This document shows positions 26,791 through 34,629 of a stretch of DNA of 64,000 nt, piece by piece. The notes under the pieces were generated by a model. The model was given only the letters and a program-made list of their open reading frames with translations, did not search any database and was not told where the DNA came from. Position numbers and translations under genes: made by a program. This stretch comes from Verrucomicrobiales bacterium (GTDB taxonomy: Bacteria; Verrucomicrobiota; Verrucomicrobiia; Limisphaerales; J093): the NCBI GenBank assembly GCA_024233305.1, contig JACKPV010000022.1, positions 1 to 64,000 on the forward strand. The letters are read 5' to 3'. How positions within the stretch are numbered: the stretch's first letter is position 1; each line of letters begins with the position of its first letter.

Positions 26791-27702
26791 ATGACTCGAA
26801 GAGACTTCCTGCAGCGCAGCATGGCCTCCGGATTCGCGCTGTCCGGCCTCACGTGGACCAGCGCCGGCGCCCTGGCGCTGGAACCGCTCCACCGGCCGGG
26901 CAAATCCCGCCTTCGCCTCAGCCTGGCCGCTTACTCCTTCCGCGACTTCTTCAACCACCGCGACCCCGAACGTCGCCTTTCCCTGATTGAGTTCGTCGAC
27001 TACTGCGCCGATCACAACTGCGACGGCACCGAGCTTACCAGCTACTACTTTCCCAAGGAACTGACCGACGAATTCCTCACCAGCCTGAAACGTCACGCCC
27101 ACCTGCGCGGCGTGGACATCAGCGGGACGGCGGTGGGGAACAACTTCGCCCGCCCGGACGGTCCCGAATTGCGCGCGGAAATCGAGGCGGTGAAGGGCTG
27201 GATCGATCGCGCCGCCCTGCTTGGGGCGCCGCATATCCGGGTGTTCGCCGGCAACCCCCAGGGGATCGACAAGGAGACGGCCAAGCGACAGTGCACGCGC
27301 GCACTCGAGGAATGCGGTGATTACGCCGCGGGCAAGGGCGTCTGGCTGGGACTCGAGAACCACGGGGGCATCGTTGCCCAGGTGGCGGACCTGCTCGACA
27401 TCGTCAAAGGAGTGCAATCCCCATGGGTCGGCATCAACCTCGACACCGGCAACTTCTACTCGGACCGCAGTCCGTACGACGAGATGGCCGACCTCGCACC
27501 CTACGCGGTGAACGTCCAGCTCAAGGTCGCCCTGAACCTCCGCGGCACCGGCCGTCAACCCACCGACTTGCAGCGGGTGGTGCGCCTCCTCCGGAATGCC
27601 AATTACCAGGGCTACGTGGCCCTCGAATACGAGGAGAAGGATCCCTGGGCCGAAATCCCCGGCTGGCTGGCCCGGATGCAGGAGGCGTTCCGCGCGGAAT
27701 GA
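26791..27702 (+). CDS. Tat-exported TIM-barrel sugar isomerase/epimerase-like protein
   Basis: A 303-residue protein starting MTRRDFLQRSMASGFALSGL, a twin-arginine signal. The mature part is an AP-endonuclease-2/xylose-isomerase-like TIM barrel: LAAYSFRDFF, HIRVFAGNPQG, GVWLGLENHGG, VGINLDTGNFYS and the closing GYVALEYEEKDP. The Glu-His-Asp-Glu set typical of metal binding in this fold is present (LENH, DTGN, LEYE). Such proteins are abundant in Verrucomicrobia and Planctomycetes, and the sugar substrate cannot be read from sequence. ATG 26791 gives the Tat signal. The stop overlaps the next gene's start. Confidence 0.85.
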   Translation: MTRRDFLQRSMASGFALSGLTWTSAGALALEPLHRPGKSRLRLSLAAYSFRDFFNHRDPERRLSLIEFVDYCADHNCDGTELTSYYFPKELTDEFLTSLKRHAHLRGVDISGTAVGNNFARPDGPELRAEIEAVKGWIDRAALLGAPHIRVFAGNPQGIDKETAKRQCTRALEECGDYAAGKGVWLGLENHGGIVAQVADLLDIVKGVQSPWVGINLDTGNFYSDRSPYDEMADLAPYAVNVQLKVALNLRGTGRQPTDLQRVVRLLRNANYQGYVALEYEEKDPWAEIPGWLARMQEAFRAE

Positions 27703-29645
27703 ACCGCTGCCCCCGAAGCCGAAAAGTCGCCCTCCGCACGCTCCTGGCCGCGGTCGTCCTGGCGACCGGGACCGCAGCGCTGCCGGCGGTGGCAGGAGGC
27801 ATCGACGCCTACGACTGGCTCCCCCGGGAGCGGCTCTCGACCGGCGCGTGGTGGTTGCTGGAGCCGCCGCCGGCGCCGGCAAGTCGCGCGGCGACGACCG
27901 CGGACGAGGTCCGTTCGGCCTCCCGGCGGGCCCTCGCGACGCTGGATGTGGTAGGGGAGAACATCCGGCTGGGCGATGACCCGCCCGAGTTGCCGGCCGC
28001 GCGCCACGCACAGGCCGAACCGCACGCCGCCCGCAGCTTCCGCGACCCCGGCCTCGTGCTGGCCACCTTCCAGGAAGGCCGTTTCGAGGATGGAGGGGCG
28101 GTTGGTTGCGGTTATGCCGTCACCCGCGACGGCGGCGCCACCTGGGAGCGCCGTTGGGTTCCCGGGCTGGTGCAGGCGGTGGACGGCGGGGTGTTCGACC
28201 GGGCTTCCGATCCGGTGGCCGCCGTGGGAGCGGATGGCACGCTGTGGTTGAACACCCTGGGTCTGCGAAACAGCCCCGACGGCTTCCTGACCTCGATTGT
28301 TCTGAGCCGCAGCACGGACGGCGGGCGGACCTTCTCCCCGCCGATGATCGTCCGCGCAAGCGCCGACACCCTCAACTTCCTGGACAAGAACTGGATGGCC
28401 GTGAACAGCTTTCCGGGGACCCCCACCGCCGGACGGCTCGTCATCACGCTCACGCATTTCCAGACCATCCCAAACCGCAGCCTCACCTACCCCGTCGTCC
28501 TGACGTACAGCGACGATCAGGGAGGCACTTGGTCCGACCTGCACCCCATCACGCCGAATTACTGTCAGGGTTCCCAACCCGTGTTCCTGCCGGACGGCGC
28601 ACTGGCAGTGGGTTACTGGAACTTCAACATCCCGAACCCGGACCACATCGAGGTGGTTGTCTCCGAAGACGGAGGCGCCACATTCGGCCCGGCCCACGTG
28701 GTGGCGGAAGTGACGATCCATCACGACCCCGTGGCCCGGTCCGGCGAGTTCCTCCCGTCACTGACCACCGACCGCACACTGGGGAATCTGTATTTCGCCT
28801 GGCAGGCCGTGGAGAACGGCGCCCCGCGCATCCTCTTCTCGCGCTCGACGGATCGCGGACAATCGTGGTCGGCGCCGGTCCCGGTGAACGACACGCCCGC
28901 CGGACGTTCGGTGTTCAACCCCGCCGTCGCGGTGTCGTCCGAGGGCCAGCACGTGACGATCATCTTCTATGACAAGCGGCACGATGTTGGAGCCGGCAAC
29001 TGGGCAGATCTTTACTTGGCAGAGTCCTTCGACGGCGGGCTCACCTGGGAACCCAACCGCCGCATCAGCGCCAGTTCCACCGACCTGACCCGGGCGCCCC
29101 TCACCCCCGCCGGCCGCATGGTGGGGGATTACCTGGGCCTCGTGCCGGCGCTCACCTTGCAGGAACCTGGCATCGCCGTTTGGGTCGACACCCGCGAGGG
29201 TTCCCCGGACCCGTTCGCCGCCACCATCCACCGCCGCCTGCCGGCCAGTTTCCACCACTGGCAACGACTGCTCTTCCCAGCGGGCGCCCTCCTGGCTGGC
29301 CCGGACGAAGACCCGGACGCCGACCGGCTCCCCAATCTCCTGGAATACTTGCTGGGCCTCCACCCCCTGGTTGCCAACCCATCCCCGATGATCCCCCTCG
29401 TCGGACCGCCCAGCAACCCGGCGGCCGGCTGGCTGATCGACATCCTCGCCGACGTAACCGACGTCGAACTCGCTCCCATCGAAAGCGTCGACCTTCGGGA
29501 ATGGACCCCTTTCGAGGCTCAGCCGGCCGGAACCCTCCCGCCCGAAGCCTTCCGTCGCCGTCTGCGGCTCTCGCCCCCCGCCCTGGCCGCCGGCGCCGCC
29601 TTTGTCCGTCCGGGAGCGCGGGCATCCTCCGTTGACGGCCCGTAA
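27699..29645 (+). CDS. Exported sialidase-like (Asp-box) beta-propeller protein
   Basis: This 648-residue protein begins with a signal peptide (LRTLLAAVVLATGTAALPA). It carries at least six Asp-box (BNR) motifs of the SxDxGxTW type: TRDGGATW, SRSTDGGRTF, SDDQGGTW, SEDGGATF, SRSTDRGQSW and SFDGGLTW. This predicts a six-bladed sialidase-type propeller. I cannot point to a certain catalytic arginine triad or FRIP motif, so hydrolysis of sialic acid is not shown. The C-terminal segment (LPNLLEYLLGLHPL) resembles a verrucomicrobial linker domain often found before the end of such proteins. ATG 27699 overlaps the previous stop by four bases. Confidence 0.75.
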   Translation: MNRCPRSRKVALRTLLAAVVLATGTAALPAVAGGIDAYDWLPRERLSTGAWWLLEPPPAPASRAATTADEVRSASRRALATLDVVGENIRLGDDPPELPAARHAQAEPHAARSFRDPGLVLATFQEGRFEDGGAVGCGYAVTRDGGATWERRWVPGLVQAVDGGVFDRASDPVAAVGADGTLWLNTLGLRNSPDGFLTSIVLSRSTDGGRTFSPPMIVRASADTLNFLDKNWMAVNSFPGTPTAGRLVITLTHFQTIPNRSLTYPVVLTYSDDQGGTWSDLHPITPNYCQGSQPVFLPDGALAVGYWNFNIPNPDHIEVVVSEDGGATFGPAHVVAEVTIHHDPVARSGEFLPSLTTDRTLGNLYFAWQAVENGAPRILFSRSTDRGQSWSAPVPVNDTPAGRSVFNPAVAVSSEGQHVTIIFYDKRHDVGAGNWADLYLAESFDGGLTWEPNRRISASSTDLTRAPLTPAGRMVGDYLGLVPALTLQEPGIAVWVDTREGSPDPFAATIHRRLPASFHHWQRLLFPAGALLAGPDEDPDADRLPNLLEYLLGLHPLVANPSPMIPLVGPPSNPAAGWLIDILADVTDVELAPIESVDLREWTPFEAQPAGTLPPEAFRRRLRLSPPALAAGAAFVRPGARASSVDGP

Positions 29646-29958
29646 CCCCGCCGCACCTCGGAAGCAAGCCCAAGCGCCCCGCCGGGATCAGCGGCGCGCC
29701 CCAGTGTCATGGCGGCCATCTTGACGGGCTCGAACGAGCCACGCCGGATCGATTCGGCAAACCAACGGCGTGCGCCTCTCAGCCGTGACTGTGCCGTTGA
29801 ATGCACCAGGGATGGGCACTGATACGGATAATCGGGGCCACTGAAATGGCCCGCCCTGGGTTGGGACGCACCATTCAGGGAGTCTTCCCGCCCTCTCCGC
29901 CAACGCGGCGGCGCCGCGCGCTATCCGTGTTATCCGGGCCCATCCGCGGTTCGCTGAC

Positions 29959-30025
29959 TGAATCGTTGCGGCTCAGCCGTATCGATTCAATAGGCCGTAG
30001 CCGCTGATGTGCAGTCGGCGCTGAT
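29959..30025 (+). repeat. Palindromic repeat, copy 2 (two hairpins)
   Basis: A 31-base interrupted palindrome at 29959-29989 pairs TGAATCG with CGATTCA and, inside it, CGGCT with AGCCG. It is followed by a degraded version of the second hairpin (GTAGCCGCTGATGTGCAGTC, then GGCGC). The order and spacing match copy 1 at 5203-5263, where the left arm of the first palindrome is missing. Confidence 0.65.
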
Positions 30026-30114
30026 CTTCATGGACTTGACCGGTCCCGCCCGTGCCGACCGGCAGCCACGCTTCGGTGAATCGTCGCGCTCGGCGGCAGG
30101 TGGACGGATCGCCG

Positions 30115-30149
30115 CTGAATCATGCGCCGACTACACGTCGGCGGCTACC
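30115..30149 (-). repeat. Palindromic repeat, inverted partner of copy 2
   Basis: On the minus strand this reads GGTAGCCGCCGACGTGTAGT and ends CGGCGCATGATTCAG. It matches 5231-5263 over almost its whole length, with only a few changes in the loop. Together with 29959-30025 it forms an inverted doublet. Confidence 0.7.
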
Positions 30150-30169
30150 ATCCTCTGAATGGTCACGGC

Positions 30170-30373
30170 TCAGACGCGCTCGCCCAGCAGCCGGGCCGGC
30201 AGGAGGAGCAGCGCCCGCGCCAACCGAAACGCTCCCTCGAAGAGCAGCGCCACCAGGCGGAAGGGCAACGCCAGCAGCCACACGATGGGAAACGCCACCA
30301 GCGCGAGGATCGCCAGCGGCCAGCAGCACACGAAAAGCAGCACCCAGAGCAGGAACGCAATCAACAGTCTCAT
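30170..30373 (-). CDS. Small hydrophobic membrane protein
   Basis: A 67-residue frame from ATG 30373 is almost entirely hydrophobic: LLIAFLLWVLLFVCCWPLAI, then ALVAFPIVWLLALPF, with amphipathic Arg/Leu-rich ends. It predicts two membrane spans or one hairpin. GGAG lies about 9 bases before the start. No family is recognised. The frame extends upstream to 30499 but the added part is not hydrophobic or conserved-looking. It could be real or a GC-rich accident; the clean amphipathic layout favours real. Confidence 0.45.
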   Translation of the reverse strand: MRLLIAFLLWVLLFVCCWPLAILALVAFPIVWLLALPFRLVALLFEGAFRLARALLLLPARLLGERV

Positions 30374-30634
30374 GATCCGGTTCTCCGTCCCGCCGGCACC
30401 GATCCCGGAATGAACAACCGGGCCTGCCACCGCGACCTTCCATAAATCTCGAAAGGCGCTGTCACCGTCGCCCGCGGGCCAGAGAACCGCATAACACACC
30501 TTCTCCCGCCCGGCAACGTCTTTGGCACCTCCCGAACCGTTCGCGAACGCCGCGGCACAGCCAAGGCACCGCGAGACTCACCCGCTCAGCGCCGACTGCG
30601 CGCTGGCCGCCGCAACGCATCAGATCTTCGCGGC

Positions 30635-33600
30635 TCAATCTTCCTGCCGTCCGGAGGCGACGCCGAGTTGCAGGCCGCGCGCAGCAAGTTCCCTGACGAT
30701 GCAATCGAGCCGCCACGCCAGCACCAACGGCGCGGTGGTGAGCACGTAGACGGAGTGTTCGTCAGGACTGATCGCGAGGGCGCGAATCCGGCCCCGGCGG
30801 GGATGGGTCAACCGGGTGATCGTCCGCCCGGTTGCGCCATCCACCAGCGTGACCGTTTCCTCATCCAGGGCCAACGCTGCCATTCGGCCGCTGGGAGAAA
30901 CGGCCATCGGGCGGTAGAGGCCGTTGCGCAGCGCGTGTTTCCGGCGCCAAACCTCACGGTTCTCCCCAAGGTCCCGGAGCCGGTAACTGGCATCGTCACT
31001 TACCAGCAGCCGCTGCCCGCCGCGCAGGAGCTTTGCGCCCGTTGGCTCGTCGCTGCCGGTGGCCGGCGAGGTCCAGTCCGATCCCGACCCGCCCAACCGG
31101 ATGGCGCCCGCAGCAACCACCACCACCTTGCCGGACGGCACATCAGCGTCGAGGTCGCGGATCCTCGCCGCGAACCGCCGCGATTCGGCCCCGGGTCCCC
31201 CCGGCGCCAAGCGGAGTTCCGCCCCCGCACCGACCGCGAAGCCGCGGGCCTCGCCGCACCAGCAGATCCGGCCCAGGGTGTCGGCAAGCGGGCTGACGAG
31301 TGGTGCGGCCATGGACTTTCCAACCGAGGGGATTGCATACCGCCGCAACTCGCGAATGCCGGCCACCCCAAGGGTGGCTCCGTCGCCCGAAAAACAGGCG
31401 TCGTAGACCGCGGGTTCGGGAAGGGAATCCGTGACTTCCATGGTATCGGTGTCGATCAAGTGCAGGTCCGCCTCGGCGCTCACCGCCAGCCGGCGGCCGT
31501 CGATGGAGAGCGCCATGACGTACCGTCCGTGGCGCATGTTGTGGGTTTCCAGCAGGGGCGGCAGGCCGGTGGTGGCGCACACTTCGGAGCCCACCAACCG
31601 CCCCGCGAGCACCTCGCCCACGTGGCGCACGACGAAGCGATTTCCCGCCACCAGCGCCACATCGCGGGCGCCGCTCCAGGGAAAAGCAGCCAGTTGATCG
31701 CCGGTGGTCGCATCCCAGAGGCGCGTCGTTTCATCCCGCGACTGGGTGATCAGCACGCGGTTCGCCATGAACAACCCGACCACGTCAACGGGGCGTCGCA
31801 CGCTCGCAAAGGGGGTGGGTTCCGGCGGCGCGCCGAGATTCCACCGGACCACTTGCCCTCCGAAATGGCCCGCAAACAAGTCGGTGGCAGAACCGCCCCA
31901 GGCCCCGGCCGCCACCACTTCCCGACCGGGAACCGGGAGTTCCTGCGTCACCCGGCCCGGTTCGACATCGATGATGACCAGCGGCGCGCCGGGCGTGTCC
32001 GCGCCCTTCGCAAGGAGTTGCCGGCCATCCGGCGAAAAGGTCAGAGGACGCAGATCGAGTGGCGTCCGGTCGAGCACCCGCACTTGCGGCGGCTCGCTCG
32101 CGAGGTCCAGCAGGCGGAGGAACTGGCCGCGCGCGCCCGCGGCGAACCACGCTCCATCCGGCGAGAAACACGGGGCATACCAGCGTCCGGGGACCGTGAC
32201 CCAGGGAGAAGCGGACGCCGCGTCCCAGATGGTCATGGCGTGCTCGTCGCGGATCAGCAACCGCTTCCCCGCGGGGTCGAAGGGTCCCACCCACGGCGCG
32301 ACGGACGGATCCGCCGGAATCCGGCTGATCACCTGGTCACTCTCGAAATCACACACCTCCGCCGCCGATTCCGTGAGTTGCGCGTAGTGCCGGAAATCCG
32401 GGGCGACCGCGAGGTGGTTCATGCGGGCCCGGAACCGCTTGAGCACCTCGACGCGCGGCCAGGCGAGCACGGCGATCAGTTCGTCGCGCGCGGCCGGACC
32501 GGGCAGGATTTCCGCCGACTGCTCCACGCGACGGAGGGCTTCGGACCGGCGCTGAAAGGCACCGAGCAAGCGGGTCGAGCGCGCCTCGTTGAGCAGCGAC
32601 CCGGCGAGCGCGTGACGAGTAAGGCGGTTTTCGCGCCATTGCGCGGCGACGAGGCCGGCCAGGGCGAGACCCAGCGCGATGGAAAGGGCGGTCAAGGCAG
32701 GGTTGCGCCGGGCCCGAGCGATCAGTCGCTCGAAGGCGCCGGCCGGTCGCGCCCGGATCGGTCGACCCTCCAGGGCGGCACGCAGGTCTTCGAGCAGATC
32801 GCCCGCCGACGCGTAACGCGCGCCCGGGACCTTGGCCAGGCATTTCAAACAGATCACCCGCAGGTCGCGCGCCAAACGCCCGGACGCCTGGGCCGCGCGC
32901 GTGTCGAGCGGATCGGGTTCCTCCTCGACAATCGCCCGCAACAACCCCGGCAGGCCCGGCGCTCGGAACGGCAGGCGGCCGGCCAGCAGTTCGTAGAGCA
33001 GCGCGCCCAGGCTCCAGATGTCACTGGCAACCGATGCCGCCCCGACGTTGCCGCCGACGATCTCGGGTGCGGCGTAATGCGGGGTACCGAGGAACTCGGT
33101 GGTGACCGTGAGAGCGGTTGCCGAATCGATGATCTTGGCCAGGCCGAAGTCCGCCAGATAGGGGCGGTCGGCCTCGTCGAACAACACGTTCCCCGGCTTG
33201 ATGTCCCGATGCAGGACGCCGCGTGAATGCGCGTAACTGACGGCCCCGGCAAGCGTCGCGACCAGTTCCCCGATCGCCCGCCACCGCCCCGCGAACCGTG
33301 CTCGTCGGTCGGCCAGGGTTCCCCCCGCCGCCAGCTTCATGGTGAAGAAGGGGAAGTCGCCCGCCTCGCCCACGCGGAACACCGGCAGAATGGCGGGATG
33401 ATCCAGCGCCGCCGCCGCTCGGACCTCGACGCGGAAGCGTTCCCGCATGCGTTCGAGGTCCACGATTTGGGGCGCAAGCATCTTGAGGGCCACGGTTCGG
33501 TTCGCCACAAGATCCCGCGCCCGGTAGACCACGCCCATTCCGCCCCGGGCAATCTCCCGCTCCACCTCGTGCCCGGCCACGTGGAAAACCGGGCCGGAAC

Positions 33601-33784
33601 CGGGTGGGCGGGCCAATGGTGGCGGGTGGTCGGTGTGCTCGGAGGCGTGCGCGGACAACAGCGTCGGGGTTTCGTCTTCCGCCGGCAGCGCTTCCCCCCA
33701 GAGGCAAGCGGCGCAAATCGCGCCCGGGTGGTCCGGTGGCAGTTCGCGTTGGCACTCGACGCAATGGCGGGTGACTGGGTTCAT
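30635..33784 (-). CDS. Membrane Ser/Thr protein kinase with WD40-like sensor domain
   Basis: This 1049-residue Hanks-type kinase starts with a zinc-ribbon-like motif (C8, C11, C24, C27: CVEC and CAAC). The kinase domain spans about 68-340, with GGMGVVY (glycine loop), K101 in VALKML, HRDIKPGN (D194) and DFGLAK (D212), all intact. A single transmembrane helix follows at about 366-384. The rest is a WD40/PQQ-like propeller with blades such as LTFSPDGRQLLAKG and LWDATTGDQLAAF, presumably the periplasmic sensor. ATG 33784 is 25 bases from the ECF sigma stop, so sigma factor and kinase form one operon, a common pairing in Planctomycetes and Verrucomicrobia. Confidence 0.9.
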   Translation of the reverse strand: MNPVTRHCVECQRELPPDHPGAICAACLWGEALPAEDETPTLLSAHASEHTDHPPPLARPPGSGPVFHVAGHEVEREIARGGMGVVYRARDLVANRTVALKMLAPQIVDLERMRERFRVEVRAAAALDHPAILPVFRVGEAGDFPFFTMKLAAGGTLADRRARFAGRWRAIGELVATLAGAVSYAHSRGVLHRDIKPGNVLFDEADRPYLADFGLAKIIDSATALTVTTEFLGTPHYAAPEIVGGNVGAASVASDIWSLGALLYELLAGRLPFRAPGLPGLLRAIVEEEPDPLDTRAAQASGRLARDLRVICLKCLAKVPGARYASAGDLLEDLRAALEGRPIRARPAGAFERLIARARRNPALTALSIALGLALAGLVAAQWRENRLTRHALAGSLLNEARSTRLLGAFQRRSEALRRVEQSAEILPGPAARDELIAVLAWPRVEVLKRFRARMNHLAVAPDFRHYAQLTESAAEVCDFESDQVISRIPADPSVAPWVGPFDPAGKRLLIRDEHAMTIWDAASASPWVTVPGRWYAPCFSPDGAWFAAGARGQFLRLLDLASEPPQVRVLDRTPLDLRPLTFSPDGRQLLAKGADTPGAPLVIIDVEPGRVTQELPVPGREVVAAGAWGGSATDLFAGHFGGQVVRWNLGAPPEPTPFASVRRPVDVVGLFMANRVLITQSRDETTRLWDATTGDQLAAFPWSGARDVALVAGNRFVVRHVGEVLAGRLVGSEVCATTGLPPLLETHNMRHGRYVMALSIDGRRLAVSAEADLHLIDTDTMEVTDSLPEPAVYDACFSGDGATLGVAGIRELRRYAIPSVGKSMAAPLVSPLADTLGRICWCGEARGFAVGAGAELRLAPGGPGAESRRFAARIRDLDADVPSGKVVVVAAGAIRLGGSGSDWTSPATGSDEPTGAKLLRGGQRLLVSDDASYRLRDLGENREVWRRKHALRNGLYRPMAVSPSGRMAALALDEETVTLVDGATGRTITRLTHPRRGRIRALAISPDEHSVYVLTTAPLVLAWRLDCIVRELAARGLQLGVASGRQED

Positions 33785-33809
33785 GATGCCGGCGGGCGTC
33801 CGCCGCGGT

Positions 33810-34499
33810 TCAGCCGGCCAGGAGCTGCCGCAGATAGTTGAACTCCTCCTCGAATTCGTGCGGCGTCGCGATGGTCCGGCGCACTTCGGCCCGCAGTTGT
33901 TCACGCAACCGCCGGCGCCAATGGAGCACCTCGGTCTTAAAGGCCGCGAGACCCAGCCCCAACCGGGCCGCGGCAACCTCGTAGGTCGGCAACTCCCCGG
34001 GCCCGCCCAGAAAGGGCGCGATCACTCCGGCGGCATCCCGTTGGCGGCGATCCACGCATTCCTCGAGCACCCGGTCCAACGCGGCCTGCATCGCCGCCCG
34101 GGCCCAGCGCCGATCAAACTCAACATCCGTTTCCGGGTCCAGCGCCAGTTGCTCAGCGACGCAGCCCACGTCGACCTCCGCCCGCCCCCCACCGCGCCGC
34201 GCGGCGCCGCGGCGTTCGAGTTCGTGGAGCAGGAAGCGATGGAGAATGGTCTTGAGAAACGCCCGGAACCGGCCACGCTCGCGATCCGCCCGCCGCAACA
34301 AGCCCCGCTCCAACAGGTGCATGAAGAACGACTGGGTCAGGTCCTCCGCTTCATGCGGCGTCCAGCCCCGGCGCAGCACCGACTGCCGGACCGGCTCCCA
34401 ATAAGTCTGACACAGCCGGTTCAACGCCTCCCGGCCGGCCTCGTCGCCGTGCAGGGTGGCCTGCGCGAGCACAGTCCATTGGGTGACCGGAAAGGGCAT
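33810..34499 (-). CDS. ECF-type RNA polymerase sigma factor
   Basis: This 229-residue sigma factor begins MPFPVTQWTVLAQA. Region 2 contains EAEDLTQSFFMHLLERG, and region 4 lies around YEVAAARLGLGLAAFKTEVLHWRRRL. It belongs to the ECF groups that neighbour Ser/Thr kinases in this phylum, where the kinase may control it in place of a separate anti-sigma factor. ATG 34499 is chosen because similarity starts there. The gene is divergently arranged with the M23 peptidase gene, 130 bases apart, and heads the kinase operon. Confidence 0.9.
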   Translation of the reverse strand: MPFPVTQWTVLAQATLHGDEAGREALNRLCQTYWEPVRQSVLRRGWTPHEAEDLTQSFFMHLLERGLLRRADRERGRFRAFLKTILHRFLLHELERRGAARRGGGRAEVDVGCVAEQLALDPETDVEFDRRWARAAMQAALDRVLEECVDRRQRDAAGVIAPFLGGPGELPTYEVAAARLGLGLAAFKTEVLHWRRRLREQLRAEVRRTIATPHEFEEEFNYLRQLLAG

Positions 34500-34629
34500 G
34501 CCCCGAATTTGCCAGCGGTTTTTCTCAGGTCGCAAGCCCTTTCCCCGGAATGGCTTGAGCAAGACCGTCGAACCTCCCGAAAGAAAATCGCCAACTCCCC
34601 GCCAGAAAACCGGAATCGCTACCGGAAAC

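Larger units (their letters stand above)
29646..30169. other. Gene-free stretch with palindromic repeats
   Basis: No coding sequence is seen in this 520-base interval between a plus-strand gene and a minus-strand small ORF. It holds the repeats listed at 29959-30025 and 30115-30149, on top of ordinary GC-rich sequence. Confidence 0.7.
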
